Of a stretch of 10,147 bases of DNA, positions 1 to 6,569 are shown piece after piece. A model generated the notes under the pieces. The model was not told where the DNA came from. It ran no database searches and saw only the letters and a list, made by a program, of their open reading frames with translations. Source of the stretch: Oscillospiraceae bacterium (GTDB taxonomy: Bacteria > Bacillota > Clostridia > Oscillospirales > Acutalibacteraceae). How positions within the stretch are numbered: position 1 is the first letter of the stretch; every line of letters starts with the position of its first letter. The position numbers and the translations under genes were made by a program. Location of the stretch: the NCBI GenBank assembly GCA_029013165.1, contig JAQXMV010000063.1, positions 1 to 10,147 of the forward strand, read 5' to 3'.

Positions 1-188
1 CGAGAAAAAACGGCAAGCATAGAAACTTTCAGCGACCTGGTTCGATACCATGTCGCTGAAATATAAATAAGAATCGATATAAATTTTAGAACAAAATTTT
101 TCTGTTTAGGGTTTCTATGCGTTCGGGCGCATTTATCGACAGTCTGAGACGCCGGCGTCCCGATCAAATATTTGTTTTTTCTGTGTGA
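1..188. other. Non-coding region with nested inverted repeats downstream of the beta-galactosidase gene
   Basis: No credible gene is visible here. A perfect 10-bp inverted repeat (17-26 with 111-120, GCATAGAAAC/GTTTCTATGC) encloses two hairpins. The first pairs 27-36 with 52-61 and continues as 38-41 with 47-50 across one C/T mismatch, leaving a 5-nt loop. The second pairs 81-87 with 93-99, also with a 5-nt loop. Together they would form a three-way junction. A perfect 12-nt palindrome, GACGCCGGCGTC, lies at 148-159. On the minus strand the junction is followed within about 7 nt by a run of six U (complement of 5-10), so it may serve as a complex 3' end for the beta-galactosidase transcript. 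A separate structured RNA is also possible. The fold is read by eye and the family is unknown. Confidence 0.4.
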
Positions 189-3100
189 TCAGATGATCTC
201 CACCGTGAAGCCGTAGCTGTATTTTGTACCCTTGTGCATGATATAGGGCTCTCGCAGGCAGGCGCTGCCGGGCATATCGCCGCCGACGCCTCTCTGCATC
301 AGGTCGATGCAGACCGTTGTGAAATCCTTGTGCTCTAAGGTATGGATATGCGTCGCTTTGTCCAGCTCGTCCACCGTGTAGTGGTGGCAGCTGATGGCAA
401 AGGGCTTCTCACCCAGCTTGTTGAAGCGCAGACCGCGGCCCTCATTGTTTTTGATCTCCATCATGCGCACATCGGTGCGGTGGCCGTTTTCCTGAGGTCT
501 CATGTAATGATGCTCCATGTCGGCTACGGACATCTCATGCAGGGCAATCCTGGCACCGGTCTTTCTGTCGATATAGTTTTCGTGGGGGCCTCTGCCGTAC
601 CATTTGACAGCGTCAAACTCCCGGGGCATGGTCAGGGTGCAGCCGAAGCGCACCATATCCATGGCGGGCTTGCCTTCGTGGGTGATGTCGATTTTTCCGT
701 CGGGATAGACGGTGTAGGTCATCCTGACGCCACTCATGCCCATGACGGAAACCGAGGTTTCGATATATGCTGTGTGGCTGTAGCGGTGAATCAGCGTGGC
801 CTTGGTCTTGAGAGAATCCGTGGCACGCTTCCAGTGATAAAGGGGATGAATCGGAATGAGAGGCGGGACGAAATTGAGATAGTCAATGTCGTTATCCGTC
901 AGGGCTCTGTAATAATTGGGTCCGAGCTTTCCGCAGAGGTATTCCTTTCCGTCCTTCACCATGGAGACCAGCAGGCCCTTGGAGAAGCCGTATTCAAAAT
1001 CGTCGCCGATCACTGTGAAGTTTTCGTTGGTGCCCTTGATATCCACCCGGTTTTCATAAACCGGTTTTTCTTCGGGCTCGGCGGTCTTGAGAATGAACTG
1101 ATCGAAGCCCTGCTCATAGCCTGCCTTGGCAAAGCGGCAGTCCTCTCTTCTGAGATAGGAGAAAGTCAAGGTGATCTCGCCCTTGTTTTTGCACTCGGCG
1201 GAGCAGTCGAAGTCAAACTTCATTTCGCTCAGGGGCGCAAGGTTTTCAAAGAGACTTCTGTCCAGGGTTCCGCGGCGAAGCTCGGTGCCGTTTTCGGCGA
1301 TGACATAGGCAATGTCAAACTTGCTCAGATCCGAGAACATGAACTTGTTTTTCAGCAGGAATTTACCTTTTGCAAGGTCGACAGCCTTGATTTCGATCTC
1401 GCAGTAAACCTTTCTGACCTCATGAATGGAGGGGTGCACCTTTCTGTCGGCGGCGATGATGCCGTTGGCGTTAAAGAAGGTATTGCTGCCCACGATGGCG
1501 CAGGTGTTATAGGGCGGCTGGATCCAGGTTTCCTTTTCGTTGTAGTCGGTGCCGTAAAGCCACATGTCCTCGCCTTTTTCACCGACCTTGTGTATGGCCT
1601 GATCGACGAAGTCCCAGATGTATCCGCCACAGAGGTTGTCATATTTTTCAAAGGCGTCCATATATTCGCGGAAATTGCCCAGACTGTTTTCCATGGCGTG
1701 AGCGTATTCGCAGAAAATAACGGGCTTGGTGTAAAGCTCCTTGGAGATCGGCTTATTGTCGGCGGCCAGAGCGTTGGCGATATTGTCAAACCAGCTGATG
1801 GTCAGCGGCTCTTTTTTGCCCAGCTTTTCCACCTGATCCTCCGTGGGATACATACGGCTGATGACATCGCTCTTGGTGAAGTCAAAATCGCCCTCGTAGT
1901 GGAACTGTCTGGTGTTGTCCAGCTTCTGGGCGGCCTGCTTCATTCTCATGAAGTTGCTGCCGTCGCCGGCCTCGTTGCCCAGACTCCACATGAATACGCA
2001 GGCATGGTTTCTGTCGCGCAGCACCATTCTTTCCATACGGTCCACGACGGCCTTTGTCCACATGGGGTTGTCGCCGGGAACATTCTTTCTTCTGACGCCG
2101 TGGGTCTCCAGGTCACATTCGTCCATGACATAGAAGCCGTATTCATCACACAGATCGTAGAATCGGGGATCGTTGGGATAGTGACTGGTGCGGATGGAGT
2201 TGATGTTGTTCTGCTTCATGATGTTGAGATCCTGAATGTATCGCTCGTCGGGAACAGCCCAGCCGCAGTCGGGGTCGTAGTCGTGGCGGTTCACGCCGCG
2301 AATGAGCATAGGCTTGCCGTTGAAGAGAATCTTTTCGCCCACGATCTCCACCTGCTTGAAGCCGATCCGGACGGCTTTATAGGTGACCTTGCCCTCGGAG
2401 GCAATCTTGAAAAGCACCGTATAAAGTACGGGGTTTTCGCAGGACCACAGCAGGGGCTTTTCGATGCGCTTTTTGAAGGTGATTTTATTCTCGCCGGCCA
2501 CGGTCATGATCTCTGTGGAGCCGATTGCTGTCGGCTTGCCGGCAGTGAGAAGCACTGCCTCGATTTCTGTGCGCTTGGCGCCCTCGGAGTAGTCCTTGAT
2601 CAGCAGATCAATGGTCATATCCGCGTCGGTGTAGTTGTTGATCAGCTCGGTTCTGACGAAGAAGTCACGAATACAGGTTTTCGGCTCACTGTAAAGATAA
2701 ACCTCACGGTAAATGCCGCACAGGGACCACATATCCTGATCTTCCAGATAGGTGCCGTCGGTATAGCGGTAAAGCTCAGCGGCCACGAGGTTGACGCCGG
2801 GCTTGACAAACTTTGTCACATCAAATTCATGAGGGGTATTGGAGCCCTGGGAATATCCCACATATTCACCGTTGACATAGACGGCAAGTCCGGACTTCGC
2901 TGCGCCGAAATGCAGGAAGATCTCTCTGCCTTCCCAGTCTGAGGGCAGGGTAAAGGTGGTTCTGTGCATGGCCACCTCCTGACCGGAAACATCAATGGAG
3001 GGGATTTTGTTTTTGTCAGTGCCGATACAGTTGGGGAAGGAGTTGGCGTAATACCAGGGCTTGGTGTAATCCTTCTGGAACTGCCAGACGCCGGGGACGG

Positions 3101-3326
3101 TGATATCCTCCCAGTCGCTGTCGTCGAAGTCGGGGCTTCTGAATTTTTCCGGCAGAGAGCCGGAGCCTTTCAGCCAATAGAATTTCCATTTTCCGCTCAG
3201 AGAGAGCTTATAGGGCGATTTTTCCCTTTTGGCGGCGGCGTCGGCCTTGTCATAGCAGAGAGCCAGGGCGTGGCCGTCCTCTTTGTTTTCCTTGATGATG
3301 GCGGGGTTTTCCCAGATGTACTTCAT
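189..3326 (-). CDS. Beta-galactosidase, glycoside hydrolase family 2 (LacZ type)
   Basis: This 1045-residue enzyme should hydrolyse terminal beta-D-galactosides such as lactose in the cytoplasm, since no signal peptide is visible. The length matches E. coli LacZ (about 1024). The N-terminal jelly-roll sugar-binding domain covers roughly residues 40-215 and contains RYTDGTYLEDQDMW near 187-200. An immunoglobulin-like domain follows, then the TIM barrel from about 330, opening with GKPMLIRGVNRHDYDP. The acid/base glutamate is E452 in MWSLGNEAG and the nucleophile is E540 in FCEYAHAMENSLGN. GGYIWDFVDQAI follows at 567-578, and the C-terminal beta-sandwich holds YGRGPHENYIDRK. The start is supported by AAGGA at 3333-3337, 6 nt from the ATG. 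It stands alone, with no permease or regulator beside it, and diverges from the cytidylyltransferase operon. The family call is very secure; the natural substrate (lactose, galacto-oligosaccharide or host glycan) is not readable from sequence. Confidence 0.97.
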   Translation of the reverse strand: MKYIWENPAIIKENKEDGHALALCYDKADAAAKREKSPYKLSLSGKWKFYWLKGSGSLPEKFRSPDFDDSDWEDITVPGVWQFQKDYTKPWYYANSFPNCIGTDKNKIPSIDVSGQEVAMHRTTFTLPSDWEGREIFLHFGAAKSGLAVYVNGEYVGYSQGSNTPHEFDVTKFVKPGVNLVAAELYRYTDGTYLEDQDMWSLCGIYREVYLYSEPKTCIRDFFVRTELINNYTDADMTIDLLIKDYSEGAKRTEIEAVLLTAGKPTAIGSTEIMTVAGENKITFKKRIEKPLLWSCENPVLYTVLFKIASEGKVTYKAVRIGFKQVEIVGEKILFNGKPMLIRGVNRHDYDPDCGWAVPDERYIQDLNIMKQNNINSIRTSHYPNDPRFYDLCDEYGFYVMDECDLETHGVRRKNVPGDNPMWTKAVVDRMERMVLRDRNHACVFMWSLGNEAGDGSNFMRMKQAAQKLDNTRQFHYEGDFDFTKSDVISRMYPTEDQVEKLGKKEPLTISWFDNIANALAADNKPISKELYTKPVIFCEYAHAMENSLGNFREYMDAFEKYDNLCGGYIWDFVDQAIHKVGEKGEDMWLYGTDYNEKETWIQPPYNTCAIVGSNTFFNANGIIAADRKVHPSIHEVRKVYCEIEIKAVDLAKGKFLLKNKFMFSDLSKFDIAYVIAENGTELRRGTLDRSLFENLAPLSEMKFDFDCSAECKNKGEITLTFSYLRREDCRFAKAGYEQGFDQFILKTAEPEEKPVYENRVDIKGTNENFTVIGDDFEYGFSKGLLVSMVKDGKEYLCGKLGPNYYRALTDNDIDYLNFVPPLIPIHPLYHWKRATDSLKTKATLIHRYSHTAYIETSVSVMGMSGVRMTYTVYPDGKIDITHEGKPAMDMVRFGCTLTMPREFDAVKWYGRGPHENYIDRKTGARIALHEMSVADMEHHYMRPQENGHRTDVRMMEIKNNEGRGLRFNKLGEKPFAISCHHYTVDELDKATHIHTLEHKDFTTVCIDLMQRGVGGDMPGSACLREPYIMHKGTKYSYGFTVEII

Positions 3327-3360
3327 ATTGAATCCTTTCCGAAATCAGCGTTTTTCATTT

Positions 3361-3373
3361 AGGCGCGGTGCCT
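3361..3373. promoter_or_regulatory. Possible operator in the beta-galactosidase 5' leader
   Basis: AGGCGCGGTGCCT is an odd-length near-palindrome: 6-nt half-sites around a central G with one mismatched pair. It sits at about +3 to +15 relative to the start predicted from the promoter at 3383-3411. That position suits a repressor roadblock or a short RNA hairpin. No regulator for it is encoded in the window. Confidence 0.3.
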
Positions 3374-3382
3374 GTCTTTTAT

Positions 3383-3411
3383 ATTGTATAAAAATATATC
3401 TCCTTTGTCAA
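3383..3411 (-). promoter_or_regulatory. Sigma-A promoter of the beta-galactosidase gene
   Basis: Read on the minus strand, a perfect -35 TTGACA (complement of 3406-3411) is separated by exactly 17 nt from a -10 TACAAT (complement of 3383-3388). Transcription would start near 3376, leaving a leader of about 50 nt before the ATG at 3326. The near-consensus boxes suggest high intrinsic strength, so any control is likely by a repressor. Confidence 0.8.
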
Positions 3412-3492
3412 GAATAAGGCAGTTTTCTTCCCGGAAAAGCCGGGGTGAACAGCAAAAAACGCCCATAAAACCATGATTCAGATGCAATCACA

Positions 3493-3520
3493 TTGACAAA
3501 TGGTCGAAATCGGTTATAAT
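3493..3520 (+). promoter_or_regulatory. Sigma-A promoter of the cytidylyltransferase-SDR-araD operon
   Basis: Perfect -35 TTGACA (3493-3498) and perfect -10 TATAAT (3515-3520) are separated by 16 nt. The predicted start is near 3527, giving a leader of about 57 nt. GGAGG at 3571-3575 stands 8 nt before the ATG at 3584. No promoter is seen between the three genes, which fits one transcript ending at 6064-6090. Confidence 0.8.
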
Positions 3521-3583
3521 AATACTGTCTATGACAAATTCTAAGAAAAAATTCAAAAAAATTATCATACGGAGGTATTTTTT

Positions 3584-4288
3584 ATGAATATCGGTCTGAT
3601 CATTGCCGGCGGCGTCGGCCAGAGAATGAAGATGAATGTACCCAAGCAGTTCATCAAGGTGCTGGGCAAACCCATCATGATCTATACGCTGGAGGCTTTT
3701 CAGAGGAATCAGAACATCGACGAGATCGTCGTTGTCTGCCTCAAGGGCTGGGAAGAGAAGCTCAGGGCATGGGCCGAGGAATACGGTATCACCAAACTCA
3801 CACATATCGTTCCCGGCGGAAGCACCGGTATGGAATCCCTGCGCAACGGCATGAACGCTCTGAGAGATCATTACAGCGAGGACGACATCATTGTCATTCA
3901 TGACGCCGTTCGTCCGCTTATCTCCGACGCGATCATCGACACCAATATCGAGGGCGTCAAGGAATTCGGCACCGCCATCACCTGCGTTCCCACCACGGAG
4001 GCTCTGCTTTACAGTGAGGATATGATCAGCTCTGAAAAAATCGTTGACAGAAATCTCATTGCCCGCACTCAGACACCCCAGTCCCTTTATCTTTCCAAAT
4101 TCATCTGGGCCCATGAGGAAGCCGTCAAGCGCGGCATCAAGGACACCGTTGCCACCTGCACGCTCCTGGTGGAGCTGGGTGAGAGCGTCCACATTGTCTG
4201 GGGTGAGGAGACCAACTTCAAGGTCACCACGGCCGAACACATCGCTCTGATGGAAGCCTATATCAAGGTCGGAGCAATCGGTGGCTGA
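3584..4288 (+). CDS. IspD/TarI-family cytidylyltransferase
   Basis: This 234-residue protein has the usual length for the IspD/TarI fold, which transfers CMP from CTP to a sugar or polyol phosphate and releases pyrophosphate. Family motifs are intact: the CTP-binding loop IIAGGVGQRM (6-15), PKQF (20-23), HDAVRP (106-111), VDRN (154-157), RTQTPQS (161-167) and NFKVTT (211-216) with the conserved lysine. The methylerythritol phosphate enzyme IspD and the pentitol enzymes TarI/Bcs1 share these motifs, so the substrate cannot be read from them. The neighbours, an SDR enzyme overlapping by 8 nt and an AraD epimerase, point to a pentulose or pentitol phosphate rather than isoprenoid synthesis, because no other isoprenoid gene is nearby. 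The start is well supported by GGAGG. The family call is firm; the specific reaction is inference. Confidence 0.88.
   Translation: MNIGLIIAGGVGQRMKMNVPKQFIKVLGKPIMIYTLEAFQRNQNIDEIVVVCLKGWEEKLRAWAEEYGITKLTHIVPGGSTGMESLRNGMNALRDHYSEDDIIVIHDAVRPLISDAIIDTNIEGVKEFGTAITCVPTTEALLYSEDMISSEKIVDRNLIARTQTPQSLYLSKFIWAHEEAVKRGIKDTVATCTLLVELGESVHIVWGEETNFKVTTAEHIALMEAYIKVGAIGG
4271..4274 (+). promoter_or_regulatory. Ribosome binding site deciding the GTG start of the SDR gene
   Basis: GGAG lies 6 nt before GTG at 4281, an ideal distance. The competing ATG at 4290 would be 15 nt away. The GTG start makes the gene overlap the cytidylyltransferase stop (4286-4288) by 8 nt, typical of translational coupling. 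The ATG alternative would only remove three residues. Confidence 0.55.
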
Positions 4289-5342
4289 TATGACGAATAC
4301 CGTTAGAGGAGAAATCGAAAAGATCGCCGCCGCGCCCCTTTCCTGGGAGAAGCTCTCGGGAAAGACGCTGCTGGTTACCGGAGCCACGGGCTTCATCGGC
4401 TCGTTCATCATCCGTGCTCTGATGCTCAAAAACGAGAGAGACGGTCTCGGCGTCAAGGTCATCGCCCTTGTCAGAAGCGAAGACAAGGCCAGGAGCCTTT
4501 ACGGCGAATATGAAGAGAAAGGAATGCTTTCTTTCCTTGTGCAGGATGTCTGCGAGGCTCTGCCGACAGACCGCAGGGCGGACTTCGTCATTCACTGCGC
4601 CTCCAATGCCGCACCCAGAGAATATTCTCTTTATCCCGTGGAGACCATGAAAACCAATTTCTTCGGCACCATGAATCTTCTGGACTATGCTAAAGCCGTA
4701 GAGGCAGAGAGTTTTCTCTATGTTTCCACTATTGAGATTTACGGAACCACCCACGGACTGGATACCATACCGGAGGATGTTTACGGCGAAATCGACGCCA
4801 TGAAAATCCGTTCCTGCTATCCGCTGAGCAAGAAAGGCTGCGAGACCCTCTGCGCCAGCTATGCCGACGAATACGGTCTGGATATCAAAATCGGCCGACT
4901 GAGCTATATTTTCGGCCCGGGCATGAAGCCGGGGGACTCGAAAATCGTCGCTCTCTTCCCCAAGTGTATTGCTGACGGGGAGAATATCGTCATGAAGAGC
5001 AAGGGTGAACAGCTTCGTTCCTATACCTATGTCACCGACGCGATCACCGGACTGCTGACAGTGCTGCTGGAGGGCAAAAACGGCGAAGCCTATAACATCG
5101 CCTCGAAGCTGTGCATTACCACCATTGCCGGTATTGCGCACACGCTTGTGGACGCCTATCCCGAAAAGGGACTGAAAGTGATATTTGATCTGCCCACCGA
5201 GCAGGAGGCCAAGGGCTTTTCTCTTATTGAGAATGCCGTTCTTTCCTCGGAAAAACTGGAAAATCTCGGCTGGCAGCCGGAAACGGATCTTGTCACAGGC
5301 CTGAAAAAGGTTGTCGAGGAACAAATCGAATTAAAGGGGTAA
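4281..5342 (+). CDS. Extended SDR NAD(P)-dependent epimerase/dehydratase/reductase, likely acting on a CDP-sugar
   Basis: This 353-residue extended short-chain dehydrogenase has a Rossmann fold with the cofactor motif TGATGFIG (33-40), HCASNAAP (105-112), YVSTIEIYG (147-155), the catalytic YPLSK (Y180, K184), RSYTYVTD (246-253) and YNIAS (271-275). It most resembles the UDP-glucuronate decarboxylase and dTDP-glucose 4,6-dehydratase branch, so a nucleotide sugar is the expected substrate. About 25 residues precede the Rossmann strand, a modest N-terminal extension. Sandwiched between a cytidylyltransferase and a pentulose-phosphate epimerase, it could reduce a CDP-ketopentose to a CDP-pentitol or epimerise a CDP-sugar. 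From memory, pneumococcal capsule clusters use a cytidylyltransferase plus SDR pair for CDP-arabinitol and CDP-mannitol. The family is secure; substrate and reaction are inference. Confidence 0.88.
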   Translation: MADMTNTVRGEIEKIAAAPLSWEKLSGKTLLVTGATGFIGSFIIRALMLKNERDGLGVKVIALVRSEDKARSLYGEYEEKGMLSFLVQDVCEALPTDRRADFVIHCASNAAPREYSLYPVETMKTNFFGTMNLLDYAKAVEAESFLYVSTIEIYGTTHGLDTIPEDVYGEIDAMKIRSCYPLSKKGCETLCASYADEYGLDIKIGRLSYIFGPGMKPGDSKIVALFPKCIADGENIVMKSKGEQLRSYTYVTDAITGLLTVLLEGKNGEAYNIASKLCITTIAGIAHTLVDAYPEKGLKVIFDLPTEQEAKGFSLIENAVLSSEKLENLGWQPETDLVTGLKKVVEEQIELKG

Positions 5343-5348
5343 TTTCTT

Positions 5349-6047
5349 ATGTTAGAACAGCTCAAACAGGAAGTTCTGCAGGCCAATCTCAGTCTGCCGA
5401 AATATAATCTTGTCACCTTTACCTGGGGTAATGTCAGCGGCATTGACCGTGAAAAGGGTCTGATTGTCATCAAGCCCAGCGGTGTGGAATATGATGTCAT
5501 GACCGCCGAGGACATGGTGGTGGTGGATCTGGAGGGAAACATTATTGAGGGCAAGCTCAATCCCTCCTCGGACACACCGACACACATTGAAATTTACAAG
5601 GCTTTTCCCGAGGTCGGCGGTGTGATTCACACCCATTCTCCCTGGGCGACCTCATGGGCGCAGGCGGGCAGGGGAATCCCGGCCTACGGCACCACTCACG
5701 CAGATTATTTCTATGGGGAGATTCCCTGCACCAGACAGCTCACCGAGGAGGAGGTCACCACTGCCTATGAGAAAGAAACCGGCACGGTGATCATCGAGGC
5801 TTTCCGCGAAAGAGCCATTGACCCCAAAGCGGTACCCGGTGTGATTGTCTATAAGCACGGCCCCTTTGCCTGGGGTAAAAATCCGAAAGAGGCGGTACAC
5901 AACGCCGTTGTCATGGAGACCGTGGCCAACATGGCCTATCATGCCGAGCAGATCAATCCCCAGGGTACGCCTATCGAGCAGTATCTCCTGGACAAGCATT
6001 ATATGCGCAAGCACGGCCCCAACGCCTATTACGGACAGAAAAAATAA
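5349..6047 (+). CDS. araD: L-ribulose-5-phosphate 4-epimerase (class II aldolase/adducin family)
   Basis: This 232-residue protein matches AraD (E. coli 231) throughout. The enzyme interconverts L-ribulose 5-phosphate and D-xylulose 5-phosphate by a retro-aldol mechanism at a divalent metal. Key residues stand almost where the E. coli enzyme has them: N28 in TWGNVSG, K42 in IKPSG, D75 in NPSSDTPTH, metal histidines H94 and H96 in IHTHS, D119 in THADYFYG, the third metal histidine H170 in VYKHGPFAWG, and Y228 near the C-terminus in NAYYG. AAAGGGG at 5333-5339 is 9 nt from the ATG, and the gene begins 6 nt after the SDR stop. No araA, araB or arabinose transporter is present, so the usual catabolic setting is missing. 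Here it more likely supplies or drains a pentulose phosphate for the two upstream enzymes, although arabinose catabolism remains possible. Confidence 0.93.
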   Translation: MLEQLKQEVLQANLSLPKYNLVTFTWGNVSGIDREKGLIVIKPSGVEYDVMTAEDMVVVDLEGNIIEGKLNPSSDTPTHIEIYKAFPEVGGVIHTHSPWATSWAQAGRGIPAYGTTHADYFYGEIPCTRQLTEEEVTTAYEKETGTVIIEAFRERAIDPKAVPGVIVYKHGPFAWGKNPKEAVHNAVVMETVANMAYHAEQINPQGTPIEQYLLDKHYMRKHGPNAYYGQKK

Positions 6048-6063
6048 GAATATTGATCGAACG

Positions 6064-6090
6064 AACCACCGGCTTTCGCCGGTGGTTTTT
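6064..6090 (+). terminator. Intrinsic terminator of the cytidylyltransferase-SDR-araD operon
   Basis: AACCACCGGC (6064-6073) pairs perfectly with GCCGGTGGTT (6078-6087) around a TTTC loop, followed by more T to 6090. It lies 16 nt after the araD stop. A second AT-rich hairpin follows at once (6095-6102 with 6107-6114, GTCAAAAA/TTTTTGAC). Confidence 0.9.
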
Positions 6091-6190
6091 GCATGTCAAA
6101 AATACTTTTTTGACAAGTTGATCCCTTGCAGATTTTCTTTTACAAGGGCTTGTTTTATATACAAAATAATAGAATAAAATTAAAATTCTA

Positions 6191-6219
6191 TTGAATATCT
6201 GAGAAAATCGTGTTATACT
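6191..6219 (+). promoter_or_regulatory. Extended -10 promoter for the structured RNA
   Basis: TTGAAT (6191-6196) and TATACT (6214-6219) are 17 nt apart, with an extended -10 TG at 6211-6212. The upstream stretch is very AT-rich, like an UP element. An 8-bp inverted repeat (6168-6175 AATAGAAT with 6185-6192 ATTCTATT) touches the -35 box. Seven bases past the -10 is G6226, the first base of the 15-bp inverted repeat that closes the RNA fold. Confidence 0.7.
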
Positions 6220-6225
6220 ATTAAT

Positions 6226-6432
6226 GCCAAACAAACTTAATAGACGAGTCAGAGATATTTTTTTGCACGAGTATTCTGCCTCTTTGTTGACAATAATCAT
6301 TTTGGAATTTGTTAAAAATGCAAATCCTATTAAATGGTTATTGTTGATATACTCTGATTCCGTTTAAGTTTGTTTGGCGACAATCGGGGTTTGCGTTTTT
6401 TGGTGCGTTAACTTCGGTTGGCGCACTTTTTT
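6226..6432 (+). ncRNA. Structured non-coding RNA with 6S-like rod architecture (family unconfirmed)
   Basis: The predicted transcript runs from G6226 to the U-run at 6432, about 207 nt, with no usable reading frame. Its ends pair perfectly over 15 bp (6226-6240 with 6364-6378). After a TAG bulge the helix continues as 6244-6246 with 6361-6363 and 6247-6254 with 6352-6359. An asymmetric internal loop follows (32 nt on the 5' side, 4 nt on the 3' side). Next come a second stem of about 16 bp including three G-U pairs (6287-6302 with 6332-6347) and an apical hairpin (6304-6311 with 6321-6327, one bulge, 9-nt loop). A long rod with one large central bulge, its own promoter and its own terminator is how 6S RNA is built. 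The alternative is a regulatory leader of the zinc-ribbon gene 138 nt downstream. Pairing was done by eye and no family sequence signature was recognised. Confidence 0.6.
6403..6432 (+). terminator. Intrinsic terminator of the structured RNA
   Basis: GTGCGTTAAC (6403-6412) pairs with GTTGGCGCAC (6417-6426) over 10 bp including two G-U pairs. It is capped by an extra-stable cUUCGg loop and followed by six T (6427-6432). TTGGC at 6418-6422 could alternatively pair with GCCAA at the RNA's 5' end, a weak basis for an attenuation switch. Confidence 0.85.
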
Positions 6433-6435
6433 ATT

Positions 6436-6542
6436 TATGCAGGATAATTAAGTGTCGTTTTCAACGAGGGAGGGAGGAAAAATTATCTGCATACTCTAAA
6501 TTTAAAGTATTCACATAGCCTTTATTGCCAAACTCAATAAAG
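6436..6542 (+). other. Leader hairpins and an orphan Shine-Dalgarno-like tract before the zinc-ribbon gene
   Basis: A stem of about 13 bp with one bulged G pairs 6436-6449 with 6481-6493. It encloses a small hairpin (6455-6459 TCGTT with 6463-6467 AACGA) and the purine tract GGGAGGGAGG (6468-6477). That tract looks like a strong ribosome binding site, but no ATG, GTG or TTG lies within a useful distance after it. A second hairpin pairs 6520-6527 with 6535-6542 (CTTTATTG/CAATAAAG, 7-nt loop) about 27 nt before the gene. No convincing promoter is seen here, so the gene may depend on read-through past 6432. Confidence 0.45.
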
Positions 6543-6569
6543 TGTAATATTCGTTTGAAAGAAGTGAAA

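Noticed and set aside
148..159. GACGCCGGCGTC as an intrinsic terminator of the beta-galactosidase gene
   Set aside because: A perfect palindrome without a loop makes a poor RNA hairpin, and no U-run follows on the minus strand.
342..2942. An 866-codon open frame on the plus strand antisense to the beta-galactosidase gene
   Set aside because: It mirrors the codon structure of a clear GH2 gene. The protein has no recognisable motif, and no ribosome site or promoter precedes it.
3584..4288. Straight annotation as methylerythritol-phosphate cytidylyltransferase IspD
   Set aside because: The motifs do not separate IspD from pentitol-phosphate cytidylyltransferases, and the operon partners are pentose and nucleotide-sugar enzymes.
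3488..4486. A 332-codon minus-strand frame over the cytidylyltransferase gene
   Set aside because: It is antisense to a well-supported gene, crosses the operon promoter and shows no protein family features.
4263..5324. A 353-codon minus-strand frame over the SDR gene
   Set aside because: It exactly shadows the SDR gene; all family motifs are on the plus strand.
6226..6378. A 153-bp miniature transposable element with 15-bp terminal inverted repeats
   Set aside because: No target-site duplication flanks the repeats (TTAAT on the left, GACAA on the right). The match between promoter start, stem and terminator fits an RNA gene better. A multicopy result in BLASTN would revive the idea.
6525..6569. 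Longer zinc-ribbon protein from a TTG start at 6525
   Set aside because: The TTG lies in the 5' arm of a hairpin without a ribosome site. The added 15 residues are not part of the zinc-ribbon fold.
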